A stretch of 64,000 bases of DNA from an uncultured Clostridia bacterium. GTDB taxonomy: Bacteria; Bacillota; Clostridia; Christensenellales; Borkfalkiaceae. The notes beneath the pieces were generated by a model. The model was given only the letters and a program-made list of their open reading frames with translations, did no database searches and was not told the DNA's origin. The stretch's first letter is position 1. Each line of letters begins with the position of its first letter. The translations under genes were made by a program, and so were the position numbers. Location of the stretch: contig CALVLH010000005.1 in the NCBI GenBank assembly GCA_944336975.1, positions 1 to 64,000 of the forward strand, in the 5' to 3' direction. Below are positions 7,938-16,764 of the stretch, one piece after another.

Positions 7938-9182
7938 TCATTTTCCCTTGACTCTGCCCGTCTCGGTGTTGTCCTCTTTCCGTCCGTCCAGCGCGGCGAT
8001 CGGATGCGGCGCGTCAGTCAGTCTCCAGTCCTCTCCCATCGCCGCGATCGTCTTTGCAATGACTTCGTGAGAAGGGGCGCGGTTCGGATTTCCGACCGCC
8101 TTTTTATTATAGGAGAAAAAGCGGAAACCGTCGGGCAGGCGATCTACTTCCTCGAATCCCTCTTCCACTCCCGTCAGACGTACGGATTTGAGCACTTCGC
8201 GCACATAATCCTTCTGCGAAGTGAAGCGGAGCAGTTCGGGGAACTCTCCGCCCGAAGGGAAGATCTGTTGCCATGTCTTGCCCTCGTACGTCTGCATGAG
8301 CCGCACCGCCTCGTGCAGGTGCGCGACTTCCTCTTCGAAGTGCATTTCCCATACCTTTTTGATGTCGCTGTCCGTCTCGTCTTCATAACAAGAATAATAG
8401 AGATAGCATTCGGTGTACTCGTTCATGACGAGGTTTTCCCACAGGGAAGCGCAGGGATCTTTCAGACAGCCGTATCCCGTGACGTGCTGTTCCTCGATGA
8501 GGGAGATCTCGCGGAACAGCCGCCTGCCGAGCGGCGTGGGATGCGTGTTGGCGACGTTCATGTAGAAGTTCATCGTCTGCTGTTCCGCCGCCGTGATGAT
8601 GTTGACGGCGAGCTTCGTGTTGAGATCGTTGAGCGCACCGTTGAAATAAAAGCGCACATCGTCAAAGGGATGACGGAATTCGGCGACGGTCGGGCGCCCC
8701 GGCATGATCTCCGTATAATCGCCCACCAGCCGCGCGGGATCGCCCCGCTTTTCCAGCTCCATGAGATCGGCGTAGCGGTACAGGTGATCGAAATCCTCCA
8801 ACAGCGCGAAATCGAGCTGTTTTTTGACATAGGAATTGAGCTCTTTCTGCGCGAGGATCGCCGTGAGATCGACGGCGAGCTGTTCATATCCGATGGTGTG
8901 TTCGAGCACGCTTTCGTTCCCCGGTTTAAGGTCGGCGATCCGCTTCTGTTGCAACTGTTCCCCGCGGCGAAGGAGCGCGAGCGCACGGCGCACCTCGTTA
9001 TTGGGACAGCATCTGGAAAAAGCGTGCGAAAAACGCACCGATTCAAACTCCGCGCCGTTGGTGAGGATGACGCGCAGGCGCGTGTAGGGATCGACTTCGT
9101 TCTTGTCGTACGCTCTCGCGCTCATCTCGCGCGGCGCAAGAAACTGTTCGATTTTTTTTGGTTTACATTCAAAAGGGTTCAT
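7938..9182 (-). CDS. Large ferritin-like-fold protein of unknown function
   Basis: A 414-residue protein I cannot place in a named family. The middle holds helices with repeated carboxylate/histidine motifs: AEQQTMNFYMNVANTH, LIEEQHVTGY and HFEEEVAHLHEA. Two ExxH signatures of this kind are the hallmark of diiron ferritin-like four-helix bundles (rubrerythrin, Coq7, manganese catalase), so a metal-dependent redox or oxygen-handling role is likely. It has no signal peptide or membrane segment. Flanking N- and C-terminal regions have no recognised domain. A GGAGGA site precedes the ATG. It is transcribed alone and is divergent from the pfs operon. Confidence 0.7.
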   Translation of the reverse strand: MNPFECKPKKIEQFLAPREMSARAYDKNEVDPYTRLRVILTNGAEFESVRFSHAFSRCCPNNEVRRALALLRRGEQLQQKRIADLKPGNESVLEHTIGYEQLAVDLTAILAQKELNSYVKKQLDFALLEDFDHLYRYADLMELEKRGDPARLVGDYTEIMPGRPTVAEFRHPFDDVRFYFNGALNDLNTKLAVNIITAAEQQTMNFYMNVANTHPTPLGRRLFREISLIEEQHVTGYGCLKDPCASLWENLVMNEYTECYLYYSCYEDETDSDIKKVWEMHFEEEVAHLHEAVRLMQTYEGKTWQQIFPSGGEFPELLRFTSQKDYVREVLKSVRLTGVEEGFEEVDRLPDGFRFFSYNKKAVGNPNRAPSHEVIAKTIAAMGEDWRLTDAPHPIAALDGRKEDNTETGRVKGK

Positions 9183-9234
9183 AACATTCCTCCGAAAGAA
9201 TCATCGACATTTTCGCAAAGCATTATTCCAACCG

Positions 9235-9263
9235 TTGCGTTTTTGCAAAAAAATTGTTATAAT
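9235..9263 (+). promoter_or_regulatory. Sigma-A promoter of the pfs-luxS operon
   Basis: TTGCGT (9235-9240), 17 nt, TATAAT (9258-9263). The transcript should begin near 9270, just ahead of a 7-bp GC hairpin (9276-9282 with 9287-9293) that would cap the 5' end of the mRNA before the AAAGGAAAGG ribosome site. Confidence 0.75.
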
Positions 9264-9313
9264 ATGAAAAAATCCGCGCGGGAACGCCCGCGCAAAAAAG
9301 GAAAGGCATCACT

Positions 9314-9967
9314 ATGATCGGCGTCGTCATTGCAATGGACATCGAGGCGGACGTCCTCCTCGACAATATGGAGATCGAAAACATCGCGACCGTGCACGGG
9401 AAACCGCTCTATACGGGCAGCGCGTTCGGAAAACAACTCATGTTATGCGTTTGCGGCGTAGGCAAAGTCAACGCCGCGGCGGGCACCTGCGCGGTGCTGG
9501 AAAAGGGCGCGGACGTCGTGCTCAATTTCGGCGTGGCGGGCGGACTGCATTCGCGCACCGAACTGACCGAAGTCTACCGCATCGACAGAGCGGTGCAATA
9601 CGATTTCGACCTCGTACAGCTCAACGGCGGAAAGGTGGGCACCTTGGACGGCGAGGAGGACAATATGCTCCCTCTTCACGCGCTGAAGATCGACTGTCCC
9701 GCGCGCACGCTTGCGAGCGGAGACCGCTTCAACGACTCCGCCGCCGATCACGATCTGCTCCTCTCCCTCGGCGCGGACATCCGCGACATGGAGGGCGCGG
9801 CGATCGCGCAGGTGTGCAAGTATGCAGGCGTTCCCTGCTGTTCGGTCAAGGCGATCTCCGACGTGTACGGCGCGGGGAGCACGACCGATCAGTATCTCGC
9901 CAACCGCGCCAAGGCGCTCCTCAACCTCAAAGCGAGCCTGAAAGAGATCATGGAGGCGATCGGCTAA
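9314..9967 (+). CDS. mtnN: 5'-methylthioadenosine/S-adenosylhomocysteine nucleosidase
   Basis: A 217-residue enzyme of the PNP/UDP phosphorylase superfamily (MTAN/Pfs) that hydrolyses S-adenosylhomocysteine to S-ribosylhomocysteine and adenine. The N-terminus MIGVVIAMDIEAD, the CGVGKVNAA segment, FGVAGG, SGDRF and a late RDMEGAAIAQV match the family; the glutamate in MEGAA is the ribose-binding residue and SDVYG holds the catalytic aspartate. It is the first gene of an operon: its TAA shares a base with the luxS ATG, and luxS uses the S-ribosylhomocysteine it makes. Confidence 0.92.
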   Translation: MIGVVIAMDIEADVLLDNMEIENIATVHGKPLYTGSAFGKQLMLCVCGVGKVNAAAGTCAVLEKGADVVLNFGVAGGLHSRTELTEVYRIDRAVQYDFDLVQLNGGKVGTLDGEEDNMLPLHALKIDCPARTLASGDRFNDSAADHDLLLSLGADIRDMEGAAIAQVCKYAGVPCCSVKAISDVYGAGSTTDQYLANRAKALLNLKASLKEIMEAIG

Positions 9968-10401
9968 TGGAACGCATCCCCTCCTTTTCCAAAAATCACG
10001 ACGAACTGAAACAGGGGCTGTATATCTCCATGCAGATGCACGGCGTGACCACCTTCGATCTGCGCTTCAAAAAACCTAACGCGGGCGATTATATCTCGCC
10101 CAAAGCGCTGCACACGATCGAGCACCTGCTCGCGACCGTGCTCCGCAACAGCGAAAAAAAGGACGACATCATCTATTTCGGTCCCATGGGCTGCCGCACG
10201 GGATTTTACCTTCTGACCGTGAATATGGACGAAGAGGAAGTCCGCGCCCTGCTCGTCGAAAGCCTGAAAACCGCGCTTACTTTCACCGAAGTGCCGGGGA
10301 ACAGGCGCGAAGAGTGCGGAAATTACCTCGAACACGATCTGGAAGACGCCAAGCGCGAATGCGCGGCGTATCTCGGCATTCTGGAGGCGCTCCATGGTTG
10401 A
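9967..10401 (+). CDS. luxS: S-ribosylhomocysteine lyase LuxS
   Basis: A 144-residue iron-dependent lyase that splits S-ribosylhomocysteine into homocysteine and 4,5-dihydroxy-2,3-pentanedione, the precursor of autoinducer-2. The metal ligands are H49 and H53 in HTIEH and C117 in EECGNY; GPMGCRTGFYL holds the catalytic cysteine. It is slightly shorter than most LuxS proteins (about 150-170). The ATG overlaps the mtnN stop codon, and the end overlaps ung by 8 nt, so translation is coupled along the operon. The role may be methyl-cycle recycling, signalling, or both. Confidence 0.95.
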   Translation: MERIPSFSKNHDELKQGLYISMQMHGVTTFDLRFKKPNAGDYISPKALHTIEHLLATVLRNSEKKDDIIYFGPMGCRTGFYLLTVNMDEEEVRALLVESLKTALTFTEVPGNRREECGNYLEHDLEDAKRECAAYLGILEALHG

Positions 10402-11062
10402 CCTCGGAGATTGGAATCAGCCGCTCGCGCCCCTGTTTTCGAACGAGCGCTATCAGAAGATCCGCCGTTTCCTCATTCAGGAATACAGCACGCATACCGT
10501 CTATCCCGATATGTACGACCTGTATAACTGTTTCCGCTTCACGCCCTTCCGCGACGTGAAGGTCGTGCTGTTGGGACAGGATCCCTACCACAACGAGGGG
10601 CAGGCGCACGGACTCTGTTTTTCCGTGCGCGAAGGCGTGCCCAAACCGCCGTCGCTGGAAAACATCTTCAAGGAGCTGGAAAGCGACCTCGGATACAAAC
10701 CGCCGCGGACGGGCGACCTCACCAAATGGGCGAAGGAGGGCGTTCTGCTGATGAACACCGCGCTCACCGTGCGCGCACACGAGGCAAACTCGCACGCCAA
10801 CTGCGGCTGGAGCTGGTTCACCGATTCTGTCATCTCCCTTCTGAGCGAACAGAAAGAACATCTCGTATTCCTGCTCTGGGGCGGAAACGCGCGGAGAAAG
10901 GTCTCCCTCATCGACCAGAGCAAACACCTCATCCTGCAATGCGCGCACCCTTCTCCCTTATCCGCCTACAACGGATTTTTCGGGTGCAGACACTTTTCCA
11001 AGACGAACGAATATCTCCGCTCGCACGGCATCGCGCCCGTCGACTGGAATCTGAACGAATAA
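10394..11062 (+). CDS. ung: Uracil-DNA glycosylase (family 1)
   Basis: A 222-residue base-excision repair enzyme that removes uracil from DNA. The catalytic water-activating motif GQDPYH, followed by NEGQAHGL, is near residues 60-72, and the minor-groove/leucine-loop motif HPSPLSAYNGFFGCRHF is near the C-terminus. The length is normal for UNG. It overlaps the end of luxS by 8 nt and precedes the phosphoglycerate-mutase-like gene by 10 nt, so it is the third gene of a mixed-function operon. Confidence 0.96.
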   Translation: MVDLGDWNQPLAPLFSNERYQKIRRFLIQEYSTHTVYPDMYDLYNCFRFTPFRDVKVVLLGQDPYHNEGQAHGLCFSVREGVPKPPSLENIFKELESDLGYKPPRTGDLTKWAKEGVLLMNTALTVRAHEANSHANCGWSWFTDSVISLLSEQKEHLVFLLWGGNARRKVSLIDQSKHLILQCAHPSPLSAYNGFFGCRHFSKTNEYLRSHGIAPVDWNLNE

Positions 11063-11072
11063 GGAGCAAGAA

Positions 11073-12284
11073 ATGAAATACGTTGTCATCCTCGGCGACG
11101 GCATGGCGGGATACCCCATGCCCGAATACGGAGGCAAGACCTGCCTGCAACTCGCAGATACCCCCTTTTTTGACTTGATCGCAGACAAAAGCGAGATCGG
11201 CACCCTGCGCACCGTCCCCGACGGGTTTGCGCCCGGAAGCGACGTCGCCAATCTCTCGGTAATGGGATACGATCCCGCCCGTTTCTATACGGGGCGTTCC
11301 CCGCTCGAAGCGGCGTCCATCGGCATTCCCCTCAAAGATACCGACGTCACCCTGCGCTGCAATCTCGTCACCCTCTCCGACGAAGAAGATTACGCCGACA
11401 AGACCATGCTCGACTATTCCGCGGGCGAGATCTCCACGGAAGAGGCGCGGCAACTCATCGGGGCGCTCAAAGCGGAATTTGACCGTCCGCCCTTTACCCT
11501 GTACGCGGGCATTTCCTATCGGCACTGTCTCGTCGTCGATCACGGGAATACGGGACATCTCCTCACGCCCCCGCACGACATTTCCGATAAAAAGATCGGG
11601 CAGTACCTGCCCAAGGGCGAAGGCGCGGAAGCGTTCCTCGACATGATGAAGCGCTCGCAGGCGATCCTTACGGATCACCCCGTCAACCGCGCCAGAAAAG
11701 CGGCGGGCAAGAATCCCGCAAATTCCGTGTGGTTCTGGGGAGAAGGCACCAAACCCCGCCTGCGCCCCTTTGCGGAACTGTACGGAAAAAAGGGCGGCGT
11801 CATCTCCGCCGTCGATCTCGTGAAAGGGCTGGGCATCCTCGCGGATATGCGCGTGATCGACGTCCCTGACATCACGGGAAACTGGGATACGAACTTCCGG
11901 GGCAAGGCAAACGCCGCGGCGGATGCGCTCCTTTCGGGGCTGGATTTCGTGTATGTGCACATGGAAGCGCCCGACGAATGCGGACACCACGGCGACGTGG
12001 AAAAGAAGGTCTATTCCATTTCGCAGGTGGACGGCGTGGCAAAGACGGTCGCCGACCGCCTGTGCGCGGCGGGCGAGGAGTTTTCCATGCTCGTTTTGCC
12101 CGATCACCCCACCCCCATCGCCAGAAAGACGCATACGAGCGATCCCGTGCCCTTCCTGCTCTACCGCAGCGCAAAGTCCGAAGGCAACGGCGCGGCAGTC
12201 TACGACGAGGAGAGCGCAAAGAAGACGGGGCTTTCGTTCGCCCACGGCTATGAGCTGATGTCGCGGTTTTTGCAGGAAGATTGA
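11073..12284 (+). CDS. apgM: Cofactor-independent phosphoglycerate mutase, ApgM-type
   Basis: A 403-residue alkaline-phosphatase-superfamily enzyme. Features are VVILGDGMAGYP with the metal-binding aspartate at the N-terminus, GSDVANLSVMGYDP with the nucleophilic serine, TGRSPLEAAS, RCNLVTL and a late EAPDECGHHGD. It belongs to the archaeal-type 2,3-bisphosphoglycerate-independent mutase family. A subset of this family was proposed to be homoserine kinases from gene context elsewhere, and this protein looks close to that subset. AAGGAG precedes the ATG. Lying in an operon with the SAH-recycling genes, it could act in glycolysis or in homoserine metabolism; sequence alone does not decide. Confidence 0.85.
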   Translation: MKYVVILGDGMAGYPMPEYGGKTCLQLADTPFFDLIADKSEIGTLRTVPDGFAPGSDVANLSVMGYDPARFYTGRSPLEAASIGIPLKDTDVTLRCNLVTLSDEEDYADKTMLDYSAGEISTEEARQLIGALKAEFDRPPFTLYAGISYRHCLVVDHGNTGHLLTPPHDISDKKIGQYLPKGEGAEAFLDMMKRSQAILTDHPVNRARKAAGKNPANSVWFWGEGTKPRLRPFAELYGKKGGVISAVDLVKGLGILADMRVIDVPDITGNWDTNFRGKANAAADALLSGLDFVYVHMEAPDECGHHGDVEKKVYSISQVDGVAKTVADRLCAAGEEFSMLVLPDHPTPIARKTHTSDPVPFLLYRSAKSEGNGAAVYDEESAKKTGLSFAHGYELMSRFLQED

Positions 12285-12361
12285 CCCCGCCCCTTCTCCG
12301 ATCGCCCTGAAAGGAGCACGATCCCGCCCCTCCAGAGAAATCGGCTGTTTATGACAAACCC

Positions 12362-12391
12362 GCCGCCGCGCGAATTGCGCGGCGGCTTTTT
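12362..12391 (+). terminator. Intrinsic terminator of the pfs-luxS-ung-apgM operon
   Basis: A 10-bp GC stem (12362-12371 with 12377-12386), loop GAATT, then five T. It lies 78 nt after the apgM stop codon. Confidence 0.85.
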
Positions 12392-12396
12392 CGTTA

Positions 12397-12450
12397 TCCC
12401 GCATGACAAAAACGCCCGTTCCCGTTTGGCTCCCGCATGACGAAAGCGCC
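12397..12450. repeat. Short direct repeat between two terminators
   Basis: CCCGCATGACAAAAACGCC and CCCGCATGACGAAAGCGCC recur 33 nt apart, with two differences. There are only two copies, so this is not an array; it may be a leftover of terminator duplication. Confidence 0.5.
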
Positions 12451-12492
12451 CCGCGCTTTGCCTTTGCAAAGCGCGGGGCGCATTTATTTTTT
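12446..12492. terminator. Bidirectional intrinsic terminator after clpC
   Basis: A 16-bp perfect stem (12446-12461 with 12466-12481) followed on the plus strand by ATTTATTTTTT and on the minus strand by TTTCGTC. It separates the convergent apgM and clpC transcripts. Confidence 0.75.
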
Positions 12493-12512
12493 GTATTCGA
12501 TCATTCCTCGCG

Positions 12513-14984
12513 TCACTCCTCGCTGAATACGAGTTCGTTGTCGCGTTCGTCGACGATGACGGTCTGTCCCGCGCGAACGTGACCGAGCAGGATCTCTTCG
12601 GAGAGCCGATCTTCGACCAGTTTGCGGATGACTCTTTTGAGCGGTCTCGCGCCGTATTGTTCGCTGTACCCTTCGTCCACCAGCTTGTTTTTCGCCCGCT
12701 CGCTGACCTTGATGAGCAATCCGCGCTCCTGAAGGCGTTTTTTCAGCCCTTCGAGCATCTTGCCGCAGATGCGAGAAGCGTCCTCTCGGGTGAGCTTATG
12801 GAAGATGATGACGTCGTCGAGGCGATTGAGAAATTCGGGACGGAACTGCGAACGGAGCGCGGAGTTGATGTCCTCCTTCATCTCGTCGTAATCGTTTCCC
12901 GAATCGGCGCCGAAACCGAGCGCCGCCGTCTCGCGCACCTGATGCGCGCCCACGTTGGAGGTCAGAATGATCACCGTATTCTTGAAGGATACCACCCTGC
13001 CGCGGCTGTCGGTGAGTCTGCCGTCGTCGAGGATCTGCAAGAGGATGTTGAACACGTCGGGATGCGCCTTTTCGATCTCGTCGAAGAGCACCACCGAATA
13101 GGGTTTGCGGCGGATGCGCTCGGTGAGCTGTCCGCCCTGATTGTCGTCGTACCCGACATATCCCGGGGGCGCGCCGATGAGGCGGGAGACCGAGTATTTT
13201 TCCATATATTCGGACATGTCCAGGCGCACCATCAGTCGCTCGTCGCCGAACAGCGCTTCCGCGAGCGCCTTGCAAAGGTCGGTCTTGCCCACGCCCGTGG
13301 GACCGACGAAGATGAAGGAGCCGATGGGCTTGTTCGGCTCTTTGAGCCCCGCGCGGGCGCGGCGGATGGCTTTGGCGACTGCGCTGACCGCCTCTTCCTG
13401 CCCCACGATACGCGCGTGAAGCTCCTCTTCGAGGTGCATGAGCCGCTCGCTCTCCGCTTCCGTCAACCGCGCGACGGGCACGCCCGTGCGGTCGCTGACG
13501 ATCTCGGCGATGTCCTCTTTCCCGATGGAAAGATGCGTCGACGTGCGGCGGTTATACCACTCCCGTTTGAGTTTGAGGGCGCGGTCCTGCAACGCGGAAA
13601 TCTGCGCGGAGAGTTCCTGTACGCGGGTATCGTTTTTCCACCTCGCTTCCTTGCCCCGCTCTGCGTTGAGTCTCGCGATCTTATCCTCCAGCTCGCGCAG
13701 TTCACTCGGCCCGTTATAGGAATTGAGCCGCGCGCGGGACGCTGCCTCGTCGATGAGATCGATCGCCTTATCGGGCAGAAAGCGGTCGGTGATGTATCGG
13801 TCAGACAGGCTTGCCGCCGCCTCGATCGCCTCTTCGGTGATGATGACGTTATGGTGCGCCTCATATTTGTCTTTGAGCCCGCGCAGGATGACGATCGCGT
13901 CCTCCACGCTCGGCTGTTCGACGATGACGGGCGTAAATCTGCGCTCCAACGCGGGATCCTTTTCGATGTATTTGCGGTATTCGTCCAGCGTGGTCGCGCC
14001 GATCGTCTGCATTTCGCCGCGGGCGAGCATTGGTTTCAAGATGTTCGCCGCGTCCATATTGTTCTCGGAAGAACTGCCCGCGCCGACGATCATGTGGATC
14101 TCGTCGATGAACAGGATGACGTGTTTGTTGCGGAGCAACGCGTCCATGACGTTTTTCAGCCGTTCCTCGAAGTCGCCGCGATAGCGCGCGCCCGCGACGA
14201 GATTGGGAAGGTTGAGGGAAAACACGATCTTGCCGCGCAAAAGCTCGGGGACTTCGCCCGAAACGATCGCCTGCGCCAGCCCTTCGACGACCGCGCTCTT
14301 TCCCACGCCCGGCTCGCCGATGAGCACGGGATTGTTTTTGGTGCGGCGGGAAAGGATCTGCACGACCTTTTCGATCTCCTTCCGCCTGCCGATGACGGGA
14401 TCCAGCTTGCCCTCGCGTGCGCGGCGGGTAAGATCCGTCCCGAATTCGAGCAGTTCCTCCCCGATCTGCGGAGGCTCGGAGGATGATGCGGCGCCGCCCG
14501 CCGAAAGATAAGAGAACGGCTGAGCGGGACGATAGTCCTCTTCCTGCGCGTGCGCCGTCAGTTCGCACGCCTTCTGATAGAGCGCTTTCACGTCGATGCC
14601 CAGGCCGTACAGCAGTTCGACTGCCAGACACTCGTTCATCTCCAGGATGGCGAGCAGCATGTGCTCCGTCCCCGTGAGCGGCTTATATTCGGCGTGCTCC
14701 ATGGAAAACTCCACGGCAAGTTCGAACAGGCTCTTGGTGCGGGGCGTGAACAGTCCCGCGATTTTGGCGTTGTGGTTGAGAGAACGCTTGAACGCCTGCT
14801 TGTATGCGGAGAGCTTGACGCCCGCCGCGACGAGCGCTTTGCCCCCCGCGCTTTCGGGCACGCATAAAATGCCGTACAGGATATGCTCGCTGCCGACATA
14901 AGCCGTGCCGTACAGCTTTGCCGTTTCTTTGGCGATCTCGACCGCGCGGTGAAGATGGTCGGAGAAATTCGACGTAATATCCAA
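12513..14984 (-). CDS. clpC: ClpC AAA+ unfoldase
   Basis: An 823-residue Hsp100 ATPase that unfolds proteins for ClpP. An N-terminal Clp-N double repeat (about 1-150) precedes AAA domain 1 with GEPGVGKS, a UVR-type coiled middle segment (about 420-480) as in ClpC/MecA systems, and AAA domain 2 with GPTGVGKT and a D2-small region ending GARPLKRVI. The start is a TTG at 14984 with GGGAGG upstream. It lies 5 nt after mcsB. In Bacillus the McsA/McsB pair marks substrates with phospho-arginine and delivers them to ClpC. No clpP or ctsR gene is in the cluster. Confidence 0.97.
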   Translation of the reverse strand: MDITSNFSDHLHRAVEIAKETAKLYGTAYVGSEHILYGILCVPESAGGKALVAAGVKLSAYKQAFKRSLNHNAKIAGLFTPRTKSLFELAVEFSMEHAEYKPLTGTEHMLLAILEMNECLAVELLYGLGIDVKALYQKACELTAHAQEEDYRPAQPFSYLSAGGAASSSEPPQIGEELLEFGTDLTRRAREGKLDPVIGRRKEIEKVVQILSRRTKNNPVLIGEPGVGKSAVVEGLAQAIVSGEVPELLRGKIVFSLNLPNLVAGARYRGDFEERLKNVMDALLRNKHVILFIDEIHMIVGAGSSSENNMDAANILKPMLARGEMQTIGATTLDEYRKYIEKDPALERRFTPVIVEQPSVEDAIVILRGLKDKYEAHHNVIITEEAIEAAASLSDRYITDRFLPDKAIDLIDEAASRARLNSYNGPSELRELEDKIARLNAERGKEARWKNDTRVQELSAQISALQDRALKLKREWYNRRTSTHLSIGKEDIAEIVSDRTGVPVARLTEAESERLMHLEEELHARIVGQEEAVSAVAKAIRRARAGLKEPNKPIGSFIFVGPTGVGKTDLCKALAEALFGDERLMVRLDMSEYMEKYSVSRLIGAPPGYVGYDDNQGGQLTERIRRKPYSVVLFDEIEKAHPDVFNILLQILDDGRLTDSRGRVVSFKNTVIILTSNVGAHQVRETAALGFGADSGNDYDEMKEDINSALRSQFRPEFLNRLDDVIIFHKLTREDASRICGKMLEGLKKRLQERGLLIKVSERAKNKLVDEGYSEQYGARPLKRVIRKLVEDRLSEEILLGHVRAGQTVIVDERDNELVFSEE

Positions 14985-14989
14985 AACTG

Positions 14990-16006
14990 TTACCTCCCGT
15001 TGAGAAGCTCCATTCTGCTGAGCGCCTTGCCCGCATATTCCGCGCGGTAGACCGCCTGTTCTTCCGCGGACAGCGGCCCGCCGTTGAGGCGGTTGATGTT
15101 GGCGGGACGCATCGCGACGATGAGCTGATCCAGATCTTCCATGTTCCCGCTGAAAATGCCCGTGACCACGCCCAGTTTGACTTCGGTCATGAGCGAGACA
15201 AATTCCTGCGCGTCCATCTTCTTGCAGTTGGTCAGGATGCCGTACGCGCGGAACACCCTGTCCTTGACTCCGATCTCGTCCGCACAGAGCATCTTTTCCC
15301 GCTCGCGCAGCTCAAACTCGGTGATCGTGCGCACGGCGTCTTCCACTTCGGAGAGGATCTCCTCTTCCGAACGCCCGAGCGTCACCTCGTTGCTGATCTG
15401 ATACATTTCCCCTTCCGCGCCGCTCCCCTCGCCGTACTGTCCGCGTACGGTCAGCCCGAGGCGGGTAAGGGTGGGAAGCGTCTTGCGGATAAGATCGCAC
15501 CGCGTGAGCGCGGGCAGGAACATCATGACGGAAGCGCGCAATCCCGTGCCGAGATTGGTCGGGCAGGCGGTCAGATACCCGAATTCGGGATCGAACGCAA
15601 AGGGAATGGATTCGGAGATGATGTCGTCGATCCCCGAGATGCGCTCGTAGACCTTGCGCAATTCGAAACCCTTCAGGAAGTACTGCTCGCGGACATGGTC
15701 CTCCTCGTTGATCATGATCGAAATACTCTCGTCGCGCGAGACGAACGCCGCGGAAATGGGACGGTTGGCGATGAGGTCGCGGCTGATGAGATACCGCTCT
15801 TTGAGAAACGCCGCCCTCTCGTCCGAAATGGCGTTCATGTAATAGAGATCGAAAGTATCCGTGTGATTGAGCTCGGAAGCGATGAGCTGTACGATCTCCC
15901 GCGCCTTTTTCACGTCTTTCAGGCGATTGGGGAAGGGATAATCGGCAAAATTCCGCGCCAGGCGGATGCGGGTGGATACGACCACCGTGTCGTAAGAGAG
16001 TTTCAT
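14990..16006 (-). CDS. mcsB: Protein-arginine kinase McsB
   Basis: A 338-residue guanido-kinase-fold enzyme that phosphorylates arginine on misfolded or regulatory proteins, marking them for ClpCP. The N-terminus VVVSTRIRLARNFADYPFPNRL is the McsB signature, and the phosphagen-kinase block CPTNLGTGLRASVM holds the catalytic cysteine. RPANIN near the end fits the family. It is slightly shorter than the Bacillus protein (about 363). Its ATG overlaps the mcsA stop (ATGA), so the pair is translationally coupled. Confidence 0.96.
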   Translation of the reverse strand: MKLSYDTVVVSTRIRLARNFADYPFPNRLKDVKKAREIVQLIASELNHTDTFDLYYMNAISDERAAFLKERYLISRDLIANRPISAAFVSRDESISIMINEEDHVREQYFLKGFELRKVYERISGIDDIISESIPFAFDPEFGYLTACPTNLGTGLRASVMMFLPALTRCDLIRKTLPTLTRLGLTVRGQYGEGSGAEGEMYQISNEVTLGRSEEEILSEVEDAVRTITEFELREREKMLCADEIGVKDRVFRAYGILTNCKKMDAQEFVSLMTEVKLGVVTGIFSGNMEDLDQLIVAMRPANINRLNGGPLSAEEQAVYRAEYAGKALSRMELLNGR

Positions 16007-16497
16007 GCGCCGCTCCCCCGATATAATTTATGATTGATCTCGCGCAACCGTTCTTTGAGCTTTTCCGCGGCGGAGAAATCCCGCTCGCGCATGGCGCGTT
16101 CCAACTCCCCTTTCAGACGATCCTGCTCGCGCACGAGTTCGCGCACAAGTTCATATTTCTCGCCCGCCGCCGTTTCGGGAACTTTGCCCTCGTGCCGCGT
16201 TTTGCCCTGGATCCTGCGGACGGTCGGCGTGATCTCCTCGCGAAACGCCGTATAACAGTGCGCGCACCCCAGAAGCCCCGTCGCGCGGAAATCTTCGAGC
16301 GTCGTGCCGCATACGGGACAGGCGGCCTCCGCCGCCTCCCCCATGCCGCCCATCAGCGACGTGAAGAAATCCGCTTCGTCCGCTTCCCCGTACAGCTTTT
16401 CATAACAGGCGCGGCACAAAAATACCTGCCGCTCCCTGCCGTCCGATTTGATGACGTATTTTTGCGCGGGATTTTTCCCGCAGTTCTTGCAAAGCAT
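16003..16497 (-). CDS. mcsA: McsA, activator of the McsB arginine kinase
   Basis: A 164-residue zinc protein with four CxxC pairs: LCKNCG at the N-terminus, LCRACYE, CPVCGTT and GCAHCYT. The C-terminus is a charged coiled coil with the UvrB/UvrC (UVR) motif, REQDRLKGELERAM...AEKLKERL. McsA binds and activates McsB and, in Bacillus, helps inactivate CtsR under stress. The order mcsA-mcsB-clpC is conserved, but ctsR, normally first, is missing; a DUF1653 gene lies 33 nt upstream instead. Confidence 0.95.
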   Translation of the reverse strand: MLCKNCGKNPAQKYVIKSDGRERQVFLCRACYEKLYGEADEADFFTSLMGGMGEAAEAACPVCGTTLEDFRATGLLGCAHCYTAFREEITPTVRRIQGKTRHEGKVPETAAGEKYELVRELVREQDRLKGELERAMRERDFSAAEKLKERLREINHKLYRGSGA

Positions 16498-16530
16498 GGC
16501 TCCGTCCTCGCTCTTTCCGCCCCGTCGCCG

Positions 16531-16764
16531 TCAACCGAGCGGCTCGAAGCGATATTCCTGGTTCGCGTCGGGATATTTCTCCCTGTCCACGGGGGATAAA
16601 AACATGGAGAGCGGCCGCGCATACAGTTTGCGCTCCCCGTATAAGGCGCGGTACACGACGAGCGATTCCCCCGTCTCCGTGTGTTCCGCGACATCCTCCA
16701 CATAATAGAGATTTCCCTTGAAATGGCGGTACACGCCGTGGATAACGATCTCCCTTGCGCTCAT
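16531..16764 (-). CDS. DUF1653 family small protein
   Basis: A 77-residue protein matching DUF1653: VYRHFKGNLYYVEDVAEHTETGE, VVYRALYG and RPLSMFL. The family is widespread and short, and its function is unknown; the fold is a small beta-barrel. Start 16764 is chosen because GAGGAG lies just upstream and the family begins near this residue. Its ATG overlaps the stop of the upstream membrane-protein gene (ATGA), and mcsA follows after 33 nt, suggesting co-transcription with the protein quality-control genes. Confidence 0.88.
   Translation of the reverse strand: MSAREIVIHGVYRHFKGNLYYVEDVAEHTETGESLVVYRALYGERKLYARPLSMFLSPVDREKYPDANQEYRFEPLG

Noticed and set aside
9445..10401. Single 318-codon frame spanning mtnN and luxS
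   Set aside because: The first half is an out-of-frame shadow of mtnN; only the last 144 codons are LuxS, whose start at 9967 is fixed by coupling to the mtnN stop codon.
12397..12450. Repeated CCCGCATGAC units as a CRISPR remnant
   Set aside because: Only two imperfect copies 33 nt apart between terminators, and no cas genes anywhere in the window.
12579..14486. 635-codon plus-strand frame opposite clpC
   Set aside because: Pure antisense of a highly conserved AAA+ gene; no ribosome site and no recognisable motif.
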